64,000 bases of DNA from Oleispirillum sp965228165 (lineage in GTDB: Bacteria > Pseudomonadota > Alphaproteobacteria > Rhodospirillales > Rhodospirillaceae): positions 1,612,001 through 1,676,000 of the forward strand of contig CBDDHB010000003.1 of assembly GCA_965228165.1 (NCBI GenBank). The letters are read 5' to 3'. The notes under the pieces are model-generated. The model did no database searches and was not told where the DNA came from. It was given only the letters and a program-made list of their open reading frames with translations. Below, in pieces: positions 1-7,736 of the stretch (position 1 is the stretch's first letter; each line of letters opens with the position of its first letter). The position numbers were made by a program, and so were the translations under genes.

Positions 1-647
1 CCGTAGCCGACGAGGAACAGACCGAACTGGAAGCCGGGTCGGCGTCCGCCGCCCAACGCCCAGGCGGAAAGCAGGAGGGCGAACAGCAGAATTCCCTCCA
101 TCCCCGCCTGATAAAGCTGGCTGGGGTGGCGCGGCAGCGGTCCGCCGTGCGGGAAGACCATGGCGAAGGGGGCGTCGGGAGCGATCCGCCCGAACAACTC
201 GCCGTTGACGAAGTTGGCCAGCCGCCCGAGGAACAGACCGATCGGCGCGACGGTGACCAGAAGGTCGCCGAGGCAGAGGGGCGGAATCCTGCGGTGGCGG
301 GCGTACAGCAGGACCGCGACGACGACGCCGAGGAATCCTCCGTGGAAGGACATGCCGCCCTTCCAGACCGCCAGGGCCTCCAGAGGATGGTCGAGGTAGA
401 CCGGCAAATTGTAGAACAGCACGTAACCGATGCGCCCGCCGAGAATCACCCCCAGCGTCGCCCAGGTCAGGAAATCGTCGATGTCGCCTGGCGTCACCCG
501 GCCCGCGCCGCCCCGCGCCAGCCGCGCCGCCAGTTGCCAGCCGCCGACCAGTCCGGCGACGTAGGCCAGGGCGTACCAGCGCACGGCGAACGGCCCGATG
601 GCGAAGGCCACTGGGTCGATCTGCGGGAAGATCAGGGGATCGGACAT
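1..647 (-). CDS. lgt: Prolipoprotein diacylglyceryl transferase (partial)
   Basis: Inner-membrane enzyme that transfers diacylglycerol from phosphatidylglycerol to the lipobox cysteine of prolipoproteins, the first step of lipoprotein maturation. The gene starts at an ATG (647) and runs off the left edge, so only the first 215 residues are present. They show several membrane segments, the HGG motif in SFHGGFLGV and the family signature GRLANFVNGELFG. The start lies 7 bases after the hldD stop, so the two genes are probably co-transcribed. The family call is secure; only the C-terminus is missing. Confidence 0.93.
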   Translation of the reverse strand, partial: MSDPLIFPQIDPVAFAIGPFAVRWYALAYVAGLVGGWQLAARLARGGAGRVTPGDIDDFLTWATLGVILGGRIGYVLFYNLPVYLDHPLEALAVWKGGMSFHGGFLGVVVAVLLYARHRRIPPLCLGDLLVTVAPIGLFLGRLANFVNGELFGRIAPDAPFAMVFPHGGPLPRHPSQLYQAGMEGILLFALLLSAWALGGGRRPGFQFGLFLVGY

Positions 648-654
648 CGCGGGC

Positions 655-1641
655 TCAGACGTAGGGGTCTTCGGTGTGCAGGTAATTCACCACGTACTGA
701 TGAATGCCGCTTTCCAGGGAGGTGAAGGCCTTCGCGTATCCGGCCTTGCGCAGCGCCCGCATGTCGGCCTGGGTGAAGTACTGATAGCGGTCGCGGATTT
801 CGGTCGGGGTGTCGATGAACTTGATCTTCGGCTCCTTGCCGAGCGCCCGGTACACCGCCGAGGCGAGGTCGAGGAAGGATCGCGCCTGTCCGGTGCCCAG
901 GTTGAACAGGCCGCTGACCTGCGGATTGTCCAGCAGCCACATCACCACGTCGACGCAGTCGCCGACCCAGACGAAATCCCGCATCTGGCCGCCGTCCGGG
1001 TACTGCGGATTGTGCGACTTGAACAGAAGGCAATTGGCGTCGGCGGCGGCGCGCGGATAGACCTGGGCCACCACGCTCTGCTGGCCGCCCTTGTGGTATT
1101 CGTTGGGGCCGTAGACGTTGAAGAACTTCAGGCCCACCCACTGCGCCGGGGTGCGGCGGTTGTTGAAAACCTTGCTGGCGACGCGGCGGTCGAACAGGTG
1201 CTTGCTCCAGCCGTAGGGGTTCATCGGCCGCAGGCGGGCGAGCGCCGCCTCCGAAAACTCGTCGGAGAAGCCCCGGCTGCCGTCGCCGTAGGTGGCGGCG
1301 GACGAAGCATAGATGAAGCGCTTCTCGTGCGCCGAGCACCACTTCCATAGCCCTAGGGTGAGGCTGAAGTTGTTGGTCAGGATCTTGTCGGCGTCGTCCT
1401 CGGTGGTGGAGGAGATCGCCCCCATATGGATCACCGCCTCGACCGACTTGGCGTTGGTTTCCAGGTATTGCAGCACATAGTCGGGGTGGACGATGTCGGC
1501 CAAGCCGCGCTTGCCGATGTTGCGCCATTTGTCGCCGCTGCGCAGGCGGTCGACCACGACGATATCCTTGACGCCCCGGGCTTCCAAAGCCGCGACGATG
1601 TTCGATCCGATGAAGCCGGCGCCGCCGGTGACCACGTACAT
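655..1641 (-). CDS. hldD: ADP-L-glycero-D-manno-heptose 6-epimerase
   Basis: NAD(P)-dependent epimerase that converts ADP-D-glycero- to ADP-L-glycero-manno-heptose, the precursor of the LPS inner core. The 328-residue product has the N-terminal Rossmann motif GGAGFIGSN (residues 6-14), SSAATYGDG and a catalytic YxxxK (PYGWSK). Its sugar-specific stretch VYGPNEYHKGGQQSV is typical of HldD and not of GalE. Length is normal for the family. The ATG at 1641 is preceded by a purine-rich AGAGGA. It is followed closely by lgt, and the divergent ubiK gene begins 165 bases away, so the gap must hold promoters in both directions. Confidence 0.95.
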   Translation of the reverse strand: MYVVTGGAGFIGSNIVAALEARGVKDIVVVDRLRSGDKWRNIGKRGLADIVHPDYVLQYLETNAKSVEAVIHMGAISSTTEDDADKILTNNFSLTLGLWKWCSAHEKRFIYASSAATYGDGSRGFSDEFSEAALARLRPMNPYGWSKHLFDRRVASKVFNNRRTPAQWVGLKFFNVYGPNEYHKGGQQSVVAQVYPRAAADANCLLFKSHNPQYPDGGQMRDFVWVGDCVDVVMWLLDNPQVSGLFNLGTGQARSFLDLASAVYRALGKEPKIKFIDTPTEIRDRYQYFTQADMRALRKAGYAKAFTSLESGIHQYVVNYLHTEDPYV

Positions 1642-1806
1642 GAGGCGTCCTCTCTCTCGTCAGGTGGAGAAATTGTCATTCCGGTTAAAAGAGATATCCG
1701 GACCCCCAGGGTGTGGACAGGGGCGCGCACCGCCATCATAATGACAAGCGAGAGGCGGCGCCACGGTGTAAAAGCGTCGCCGTCAAATCCTTGGGAGGAA
1801 GCCCGG

Positions 1807-2139
1807 ATGTCATCCCGCCCGCGATTGCTCGACGACGTGTCCCGTCTGGCCGGCGATGCCGCCGCCGCCCTTGGCGGCCTGAAAGGCGAAATCGAGACCG
1901 CGATCAAGCAGCGTCTGGAACGCGCGCTATCCGACCTCGACCTGGTGCGGCGCGAGGAGTTCGAGGCGGTGCGCGCCATGGCCGTCGCCGCGCGCGAGGA
2001 ACAGGAAAATCTGGCCGCCCGCCTCGCCAAGCTCGAAGCGGCCATCAAGCCCGCCAAGCCCGCCGCCGCGAAAAAGCCCGCCGCGAAGAAACCGGCGGCG
2101 AAGAAGCCTGCCCCGGCGGAGGGGACTCCACAGGCCTGA
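1807..2139 (+). CDS. ubiK: Ubiquinone biosynthesis accessory factor UbiK (BMFP family)
   Basis: Small coiled-coil accessory factor of the soluble ubiquinone-biosynthesis complex, formerly the YqiC or BMFP-domain family. The 110-residue product starts with RPRLLDDVSRLAGDAAAALG, has a long amphipathic helix with LVRREEFEAVRAMA, a coiled-coil RLAKLEAAI, and ends in an Ala/Lys/Pro-rich tail with a repeated KKPAAKK unit. I chose the ATG at 1807 because GGGAGGA lies 8 bases upstream and the domain begins directly after it. The frame is open much further upstream, but that stretch overlaps the divergent promoter region. The basic repeat tail is common in alphaproteobacterial members. Confidence 0.85.
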   Translation: MSSRPRLLDDVSRLAGDAAAALGGLKGEIETAIKQRLERALSDLDLVRREEFEAVRAMAVAAREEQENLAARLAKLEAAIKPAKPAAAKKPAAKKPAAKKPAPAEGTPQA

Positions 2140-2434
2140 TCCGGCGATTCCGGTTTATCCGATGCCCGCGCGGACTTTCTTCGGCGCGGGCGTTCGCTCT
2201 CTTCATCCTGCCGTCATCAAACTCTCCTTGCATTGGGGGAGGGGCTTTGGCACTCTAAATCTTGTGGTTCCGGAGGCAATCGGACCCGATAGGTGCGATC
2301 CGGGGGTGGCGGGATCGGAACACGGCGGGGCTTCGCCGAAAGATTCCCGTTGACGCCGGGGGCACTTCCGGTGCACAGGGGCCGGTTGAAGGTCGGGGCG
2401 GTTTCCCCGGCCGGGCGTAGTGGAGGTTCCCCTC
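2140..2434. other. Intergenic region between ubiK and the YbjN-like gene
   Basis: No gene was found. A dyad (GCCCGCGC, 2164-2171; GCGCGGGC, 2184-2191) just after ubiK could end its transcript, though only a CT-rich stretch follows and no clean T run. A TTGCAT at about 2227 with an AT-rich CTCTAAAT downstream could be a weak promoter for the next gene. GGAGG at 2422-2426 is the ribosome binding site for the ATG at 2435. Confidence 0.4.
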
Positions 2435-2938
2435 ATGCAGGCTGCCGATACCGTATTCGACATCGAAACCCTCCATCCCCTCGAACTCATCGAACAGGTC
2501 TTGAGCGCCCGCGACTGGACGTTCGAGCGGCGCGGCGACGACGAGTTGGCGGTCGAGATTCCCGGTCGCTGGTGCGATTACGGCGTCTTCTTCGCCCTCG
2601 CACCCGAGCTGGAAACCCTGCACGTCTCCTGCTCCCTCGACATGCGGGTGCCCGAACCCCGCCGCGCGGCGGTGGCGGAGCTTCTCGCCCTGGCCAACGA
2701 GAAACTCTGGATCGGCCATTTCGCCCTGTGGGCGGAGGAAGGGCTGCCGATGTTCCGGTATTCCCTGCTGCTGGGACCGGATCTCAACCTCGGCGCCGAC
2801 CGCCTGGAATCCCTGATCGACGTAGCGATCAGCGAGTGCGAGCGCTTCTATCCCGCCTTCCAGTACGTCATCTGGGGCGGCAAGGCCCCCGCCGAGGCGG
2901 TGGAAGCCGCGATGCTGGACACCGTTGGCGAGGCCTGA
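2435..2938 (+). CDS. YbjN domain-containing protein
   Basis: Member of the YbjN family, soluble alpha/beta proteins related to type III secretion chaperones. The family has been linked to stress and motility phenotypes but has no assigned reaction. The 167-residue product shows the family pattern: an N-terminal helix (HPLELIEQVLSARDW), a beta core (ELAVEIPGRWCDYGVFFAL), and a C-terminal helical part (LESLIDVAISECERFYPAF). I chose ATG 2435 because GGAGG lies 8 bases upstream; an in-frame GTG at 2420 has no such site. A strong hairpin follows at 2967, so the gene is probably monocistronic. Role unknown. Confidence 0.8.
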   Translation: MQAADTVFDIETLHPLELIEQVLSARDWTFERRGDDELAVEIPGRWCDYGVFFALAPELETLHVSCSLDMRVPEPRRAAVAELLALANEKLWIGHFALWAEEGLPMFRYSLLLGPDLNLGADRLESLIDVAISECERFYPAFQYVIWGGKAPAEAVEAAMLDTVGEA

Positions 2939-2966
2939 TCCCCGTCCTTTCCCCAAACGATCCGAA

Positions 2967-2988
2967 AAAGCCCCCGTGAGGGGGCTTT
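2967..2988 (+). terminator. Rho-independent-like terminator after the YbjN-family gene
   Basis: Perfect 9-bp stem AAAGCCCCC (2967-2975) / GGGGGCTTT (2980-2988) with a GTGA loop, 28 bases after the stop codon. The A-rich left and T-rich right flanks are those of a bidirectional terminator; the T run is short. Confidence 0.75.
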
Positions 2989-3046
2989 CGTTCAGGCGGG
3001 AAGGTTGCTATCCCTGTCCCCCTGATATCGGAAAAAGGGGATTGCG

Positions 3047-3865
3047 ATGGGCCACGCCAACATTCTGGTGATCGGTTGCGGCAAGATGGGCGGCGCTCTG
3101 GTGTCCGGCTGGATCGCCGGGGGCTGGCCGAAGGAGAATGTCCACATCGTCGAGGCGCATGCCGAAACCCGCGCCGCCTGGGCGGCGAAGGGGATCGCGG
3201 TCCATGCCTCGGCGGCGGAGGTTCCTGCCGATTTCGTCCCCGGCGCGGTGCTGATCGCGGTCAAGCCGCAGGGGCTGGCCGATGCCCTGCCGCCGGTGGC
3301 GGCGTGTCTGGCGAATCTGCGTCGCAGGCCGCTGATCGTCTCCATCGTCGCGGGCAAGCCGATTTCCGCCTTCGAGGCCGCCTTCGGCGTCGGCATTCCG
3401 GTGCTGCGGGTGATGCCCAACACCCCGGCGGCGGTGGGGCGCGGCATTTCCGGCCTCTACGCCAATCCCGCCGCCACCCCGGAACAGCGGGATCTTGGCG
3501 AACCCCTGATGCGCGCCGTCGGCGAGACCGTCTGGCTGGCCGATGAGGATCAGATGCATGCGGTCACCGCCCTTTCCGGCAGCGGTCCCGCCTATGTCTT
3601 CCACATGGTCGAGGCGATGGCGGCGGCGGGTGCCGCCCTGGGCCTGTCCCCCGATCTGGCGATGAAACTCGCCCGCGCCACCGTCGTCGGCTCCGGCGAA
3701 CTGTTGCGGCAAAGCGCCGAGGAGGCCGCCGCCCTGCGCGTCGCCGTCACCAGCCCCGGCGGCACCACCGCGGCCGCCCTCGTCCCGCTGATGAAGGAGA
3801 TGCCGCCGCTGTTCGCCGAAGCGCTTGCCGCCGCCGCCCGGCGTTCGCGCGAACTGGCGGGGTAG
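3047..3865 (+). CDS. proC: Pyrroline-5-carboxylate reductase
   Basis: NAD(P)H-dependent reduction of delta-1-pyrroline-5-carboxylate to L-proline, the last step of proline synthesis. The 272-residue product has the N-terminal Rossmann motif VIGCGKMGGAL (about residues 6-16), VMPNTPAAVGRG, and the C-terminal signatures TALSGSGPAYVF and VTSPGGTT that line the dimeric active site. Length fits the family. Start ATG 3047 has AAGGGG 7 bases upstream. It lies between two terminator- or repeat-like elements and appears to be transcribed alone. Confidence 0.95.
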   Translation: MGHANILVIGCGKMGGALVSGWIAGGWPKENVHIVEAHAETRAAWAAKGIAVHASAAEVPADFVPGAVLIAVKPQGLADALPPVAACLANLRRRPLIVSIVAGKPISAFEAAFGVGIPVLRVMPNTPAAVGRGISGLYANPAATPEQRDLGEPLMRAVGETVWLADEDQMHAVTALSGSGPAYVFHMVEAMAAAGAALGLSPDLAMKLARATVVGSGELLRQSAEEAAALRVAVTSPGGTTAAALVPLMKEMPPLFAEALAAAARRSRELAG

Positions 3866-3867
3866 AA

Positions 3868-4057
3868 CCAGGCCGGGGCTCTGCCCCGGACCCCGCTGGG
3901 GACTCGGTCCCCAGACCCCGTTCCTTTGTTTTTCGCCGCGCAGCGGCAATCGGCCATCACGCGGAAGCGAGCGGCTTATAGCGCTTCGCGCAAAAACGAC
4001 AAATGGGTTCAAAGGGTCCGTGACCCTTTGCGGGTCCAGGGCGGAGCCCTGGGAGGT
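3868..4057. repeat. Interspersed inverted-arm repeat, copy 1
   Basis: Non-coding block between proC and the CsaA-like gene. The left arm begins ACCAGGCCGGGGCTCTGCCC and continues CGGACCCCGCTGGGG. The centre holds a T run with CGCCGCGCAGCGGCAATC and later GCGCTTCGCGCAAAAACGA. The right arm is an imperfect inverted copy of the left (GGGTCCAGGGCGGAGCCCTG). The same layout recurs at 8677-8875. The arms can fold into long GC-rich hairpins, so the block may also act as the proC terminator. Confidence 0.75.
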
Positions 4058-4073
4058 TTCTTGGAGTCTTCCG

Positions 4074-4409
4074 ATGACGATTTCCTATGACGACTTCATC
4101 AAGGTGGGCGTGCGGGTGGGGCGGGTTCTGCGGGCCGAGGTCAACGACAAGGCGCGCAAGCCCGCCTTGAAGCTGTGGATCGATTTCGGGCCGGAGGTGG
4201 GGGAGAAACGCACCTCCGCCCAGTTGACGCGGCATTACGCGCCCGCCGATCTGGTCGGGCGGCAGGTGGTGGCGGTGGTGAATTTCCCGCCTAAGCAGAT
4301 CGGCCCGTTCTTGAGCGAATGCCTGGTGTTGGGCGTGCCGGACGCGGAGGGGGAAGTGATTCTGCTTTCCCCCGACCGGGATGTCCCCTTGGGCGGGCGG
4401 GCGTTCTGA
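4074..4409 (+). CDS. csaA: CsaA-like tRNA-binding-domain protein
   Basis: Small stand-alone tRNA-binding OB-fold protein of the CsaA family, described as a secretion chaperone in Bacillus and related to the C-terminal domain of MetRS. The 111-residue product has the characteristic VGVRVGRVLRAEVNDKARKP start, LKLWIDFGPEVGEKRTSAQL in the core, and VVNFPPKQIGPFLSECLVLG, which is diagnostic of the fold. I chose ATG 4074 because TTGGAG lies 9 bases upstream and the domain starts there. The stop codon overlaps the yciB start (TGATG), so translation of the two is probably coupled. The exact cellular role in this group is not known. Confidence 0.88.
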   Translation: MTISYDDFIKVGVRVGRVLRAEVNDKARKPALKLWIDFGPEVGEKRTSAQLTRHYAPADLVGRQVVAVVNFPPKQIGPFLSECLVLGVPDAEGEVILLSPDRDVPLGGRAF

Positions 4410-5006
4410 TGGCGGCGCGCGGCGAGAACGGCGCGGCGAAGCTGCTACTGGAGTTGGGCCCCTTGGCGGTGTTCTTTTTCGCCAATGCGCGGGGGGGAGC
4501 GCCTGCAATCCTGGTTTCCCGCGCTGGCGGCGCTGGGCGAGCCGATTTTCGTCGCCACCGCCGTCTTCATGATCGCGGTGGCTTTGTCCCTGGCGGTGTC
4601 GTGGTGGATGACCCGGCGTTTGCCGACGATGCCCTTGGTTTCCGGCGTCGTGGTTCTGGCGTTCGGCGCGCTGACCCTGTGGTTGCACGACGACACCTTC
4701 ATCAAGATGAAGCCGACCATCGTCAACGCTCTGTTCGGAACCGTGCTGTTGGGTGGGTTGGGGTTCGGCAAGTCTCTGTTGCGTCAGGTCTTCGGCGAGG
4801 CGTTTCGACTGACCGCCGAGGGATGGCGGATTCTGACCTGGCGGTGGGGACTCTTCTTCTTCGTCCTGGCGGCGCTGAACGAGGCGGTCTGGCGCGGCTT
4901 TTCCACCGATATCTGGGTGGATTTCAAAGTCTTCGGCATCATGCCCCTGACCCTGGCCTTTTCCGTCGCGCAGATGCCGCTGTTGCGCCGACACGCGGCG
5001 GAATGA
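4409..5006 (+). pseudogene. yciB: Inner membrane-spanning protein YciB, frameshifted in this sequence
   Basis: YciB/IspZ family inner-membrane protein implicated in septation and envelope integrity. Two frames must be joined. The first, from ATG 4409, encodes the family N-terminus (KLLLELGPLAVFFFANARGG). The second, from about 4485, encodes the rest (EPIFVATAVFMIAVALSLAV to the C-terminal MPLLRR), with about five membrane segments. The break sits exactly in a run of seven G at 4491-4497; six G would restore one protein of about 199 residues, the normal family length. Whether this is a real mutation or a homopolymer miscall cannot be decided here. An internal start at 4485 would lose the first membrane helix. 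ATG 4409 overlaps the csaA-like stop codon. Confidence 0.82.
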
Positions 5007-5053
5007 CGGTCCCCTTCCTCGCGTGCGCTTTGACAATGGCGAAACGCGGCTTT

Positions 5054-6406
5054 CTAGAGCGGCAGGATCAGGCGGACCCGCAGGCCGCCCAGGGGGGAGT
5101 CCGCCAGTTGGATGTCGCCGCCGTGGCCGCGCGCCACGTCGCGGGCGATGGTGAGGCCGAGGCCGACGCCGCCGGTTTCCGGGTTGCGGGAGTTCTCGAT
5201 CCGGAAGAACGCGCGGAAGACGTCGGCGCGCTTTTCCGGTGGAATCCCCGGCCCGTCGTCGTCAACCAGGATTTCCACCGCGTCGGCGCGATGGCCGACC
5301 CTGACCGCGACGTGCTCGGCATAGCGTGCCGCGTTGGAGACGAGATTGCTTAGGCAGCGTTCCACCGCCTGCGGACGCAGAGGCAGGGTCAGGCCGCGTT
5401 CGATGTGCAGGTCGACGGCCGCGCCGTTGCGGTTGAAGCGCCCGACCACCGCCTCGACCAGGGCGGAGACGTTGGTCGGGCGCATCGCCTCGCGTCCTTC
5501 GCCCCGGGCGAAGGCAAGGTAGCCTTCGACCATCCGCTCCATTTCCCCGACGTCTTCTTCCAGGTCGGCGATTCCGGGGTCCTTGCCCATCATCGCCAGT
5601 TGCAGCTTCATCCGGGTCAGCGGCGTCCGCAGATCGTGCGACACCCCGGCCAGCATTTCGGTGCGCTGGTCGATCTGGCGCTTGATCCGGTCGCGCATCA
5701 GCAGGAAGGCCTGCGCCGCCTGCCGCACCTCGGTCGCGCCCTCGGGCTTGAACCAGGGGGCGTCCCGCCCCTTGCCGAAGCTGTCGGCGGCGATCGCCAG
5801 ACGGCGCACCGCGCGCACCTGATTGCTCATGAAGATCGTCGCCACGCCGAACAGCAGCAGCGAGGTGCCGATCATCCACAGCAGGAACAGATAGATGGTG
5901 AAGCTGGACAGGCGCTTCATCGGCGCCTCGACGGTCAACACCGCGTCCGCCATCTGTAGGCGGATTTCGACGATCCGGTCGTCGTCGCTGGGAATCAGTT
6001 GGAACGGCAAGGTGACGGCATCGGTCAGCGCATCGGCCAGGGGCGCCAGGATCAGCGGAACCGTCGGCGGGGCGCGCAGGATTTCGCCGTCGGAAAAACG
6101 CACCTCCAATTGCATCTGCCGCCCGGCCTTGGCGACGATCCAGGCGCGCTCCGCCGGGCCGGGATGGTCGCGCAAATAGGCGACGATGATGCCGACGTCG
6201 CCCGCCACCGATTGCGCCAGTCGCTTGGTGATGGTGCCCCAGTGGCGGTCGTAGAACACCGTCGCGGTGACCAGTTGCAACAGGATCAGCGGCGCCAGGA
6301 TGATCAGGAGCGACCGACCGAGCAGGCTTTTCGGCAGCAGCGACTTCAGATGGAAATGCCGTTCCGGAGAGTCGGGATCGGGCTGGGGCAAGGCGTGGTC
6401 CGCCAT
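5054..6406 (-). CDS. EnvZ-like sensor histidine kinase
   Basis: Membrane histidine kinase of the EnvZ/OmpR type. In the 450-residue product, TM1 spans about 31-52, a periplasmic sensor domain follows to about 167, TM2 is about 168-192, then a HAMP linker. The DHp domain holds the phosphoacceptor His257 in GVSHDLRTPLTRMKLQL. The ATPase domain has the N box (NLVSNAARYA), the G1 box (VDDDGPGIPPEKR) and a G2 box (GGVGLGLTIARD). The short charged periplasmic domain is of the EnvZ kind found in alphaproteobacteria. Its start lies 16 bases after the stop of the response-regulator gene, so both come from the marR-led transcript. Ligand unknown. Confidence 0.92.
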   Translation of the reverse strand: MADHALPQPDPDSPERHFHLKSLLPKSLLGRSLLIILAPLILLQLVTATVFYDRHWGTITKRLAQSVAGDVGIIVAYLRDHPGPAERAWIVAKAGRQMQLEVRFSDGEILRAPPTVPLILAPLADALTDAVTLPFQLIPSDDDRIVEIRLQMADAVLTVEAPMKRLSSFTIYLFLLWMIGTSLLLFGVATIFMSNQVRAVRRLAIAADSFGKGRDAPWFKPEGATEVRQAAQAFLLMRDRIKRQIDQRTEMLAGVSHDLRTPLTRMKLQLAMMGKDPGIADLEEDVGEMERMVEGYLAFARGEGREAMRPTNVSALVEAVVGRFNRNGAAVDLHIERGLTLPLRPQAVERCLSNLVSNAARYAEHVAVRVGHRADAVEILVDDDGPGIPPEKRADVFRAFFRIENSRNPETGGVGLGLTIARDVARGHGGDIQLADSPLGGLRVRLILPL

Positions 6407-6422
6407 GATCGCAAGGGTTCCT

Positions 6423-7127
6423 TCAGTCGGGCATCAGCATGTAACCCTTGCCGCGCACCGTCTGCAAATAGCGGGGCAGGCGCAGGTCGGATTCGATCTT
6501 CTTGCGCAGGCGGGTGACCTGCACGTCCACGGTGCGCAGGTTGCGCGCCGCGCCGGTGGCGGCGGCCAAGTCCTCGCGCGACAGAATCTCCCCCGGACGG
6601 CGGGCGAGTTCGCGCAGCAGCGCCGCTTCCGCCGGGGTCAGGCGCACCGGTTCGGCGTTGCAGATCAGTTCGTCGCGGCGCATGTCGTAGACGCAGGCGC
6701 CGAGGTTCAGAACCTCCACCCCCGATCCCGCCTCGGCGCCGGCGTCGGGGCGGCGGGCGCGGCGCAGGATGGCGTTGATGCGCAACAAAAGCTCGCGCGG
6801 CTCGAACGGTTTGGTCAGGTAGTCGTCGGCTCCGGTTTCCAGCCCGGTGATGCGGTCGTCCGCCTCGCCCATCGCGGTCAGCATCAGGATCGGCACGTCC
6901 TTGGTCTCGCGCAAGCCGCGGGTCAGGCTCATCCCGTCCTCGCCCGGCATCATCACGTCGACGATCAGCAGGTCGAATTCCAGCGACACCAGAGCCTGCC
7001 GCGCCTCCGCCGCGTCGGCGGCCTGGGAGACCATGAAGCCGTTCTCGGTGAGGAAACGTTGCAGCAGGCCGCGCAGGCGGGTGTCGTCGTCGACCACCAG
7101 GATGTGGGGCGGGGTTGGGATGGTCAT
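6423..7127 (-). CDS. OmpR-family response regulator
   Basis: DNA-binding response regulator, cognate to the adjacent EnvZ-like kinase. The 234-residue product has a receiver domain with acidic cluster VVDDD (11-15), phosphoacceptor Asp57 (LLIVDVMMPGEDG), the switch Thr in MLTA and Lys in LTKPFEP. An OmpR-type winged helix follows, with RLTPAEAALLRELARRPGE and the recognition part NLRTVDVQVTRLRKKIE. I chose ATG 7127 because GGAG lies about 8 bases upstream and it follows the marR stop by one base (TGAAATG); a GTG at 7142 would overlap marR further. Translation is probably coupled to marR. Confidence 0.92.
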   Translation of the reverse strand: MTIPTPPHILVVDDDTRLRGLLQRFLTENGFMVSQAADAAEARQALVSLEFDLLIVDVMMPGEDGMSLTRGLRETKDVPILMLTAMGEADDRITGLETGADDYLTKPFEPRELLLRINAILRRARRPDAGAEAGSGVEVLNLGACVYDMRRDELICNAEPVRLTPAEAALLRELARRPGEILSREDLAAATGAARNLRTVDVQVTRLRKKIESDLRLPRYLQTVRGKGYMLMPD

Positions 7128-7128
7128 T

Positions 7129-7659
7129 TCAGGACGCTCCACCGCTGGAACCGCGCCAGCCGGACAGCGGCGGCGTTCCCTGCGCGGGGAAACGGGCGCG
7201 GTCGTCTTCGCTCATGATGTTCAGCATCACCTTGCGGAATCCCTCCACCGCCTCCGCCCCTGCCTCGCGGTAGGCGCGGGCAAGAAGCTTGCGCTGGTTC
7301 TCGGTCAGCTTGCGTTCCAGGTCCACCCCCTTGGGCGAAAGCTCCAGCAGACGCTGGCGGCGGTCGCGCAGGCCGGGGCGCTGGCGGACATAGTCCTCCC
7401 GCAACAGCTGGCTCAAGACCCGCGATAAACTCTGCTTTGTTATGCGCAAAGTCGATAGCAGGTCAGATACACTGATCCCCGGCTGTCGCCCGATGAAATA
7501 GATCACCCGGTGGTGCGCCCGTCCAAGTCCTTGTTCGGAAAGGATGGTGTCCGGTTCCTTGGTGAATTCCCGATAGGCGAAATAGAGGAACTCGATCCCC
7601 TGGCGGAGTTCCTCGTCGCGCAGGAACAGCGGGTTGATGCGTGCGGTTACGTCAGCCAT
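7129..7659 (-). CDS. MarR-family transcriptional regulator
   Basis: Winged-helix regulator of 176 residues, longer than the usual 140-160 because of a C-terminal tail. The core holds the helix-turn-helix (GISVSDLLSTLRITKQSLSR), followed by the wing RDRRQRLLELSPKG, typical for MarR dimers that bind 16-20-bp dyads. It leads a three-gene operon with the OmpR/EnvZ-like pair and is divergent from ilvE, with only 77 bases between. A dyad at 7679-7696 in that gap is a candidate operator, so it may control itself, the two-component pair and perhaps ilvE. The effector is not visible from sequence. Confidence 0.9.
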   Translation of the reverse strand: MADVTARINPLFLRDEELRQGIEFLYFAYREFTKEPDTILSEQGLGRAHHRVIYFIGRQPGISVSDLLSTLRITKQSLSRVLSQLLREDYVRQRPGLRDRRQRLLELSPKGVDLERKLTENQRKLLARAYREAGAEAVEGFRKVMLNIMSEDDRARFPAQGTPPLSGWRGSSGGAS

Positions 7660-7660
7660 G

Positions 7661-7696
7661 TTGACATATTCCGTGTTGGATGTTACTCAAAACATC
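7661..7696. promoter_or_regulatory. Divergent marR/ilvE control region with dyad
   Basis: The 77-base gap contains GATGTT (7679-7684) and its exact inverted copy AACATC (7691-7696) around a 6-base spacer, the size expected for a MarR-family operator. On the + strand a TTGACA at 7661 followed by 17 bases and TACTCA could be a promoter for ilvE that overlaps the dyad. Both assignments are inferred from pattern only. Confidence 0.45.
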
Positions 7697-7736
7697 ACCG
7701 AGTCGGAAACAATTGCAAACATCAAGAGACCCTGCC

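Noticed and set aside
2240..2275. TGGCAC as a sigma-54 type -24 element
   Set aside because: No TTGC-type -12 element at the required spacing follows.
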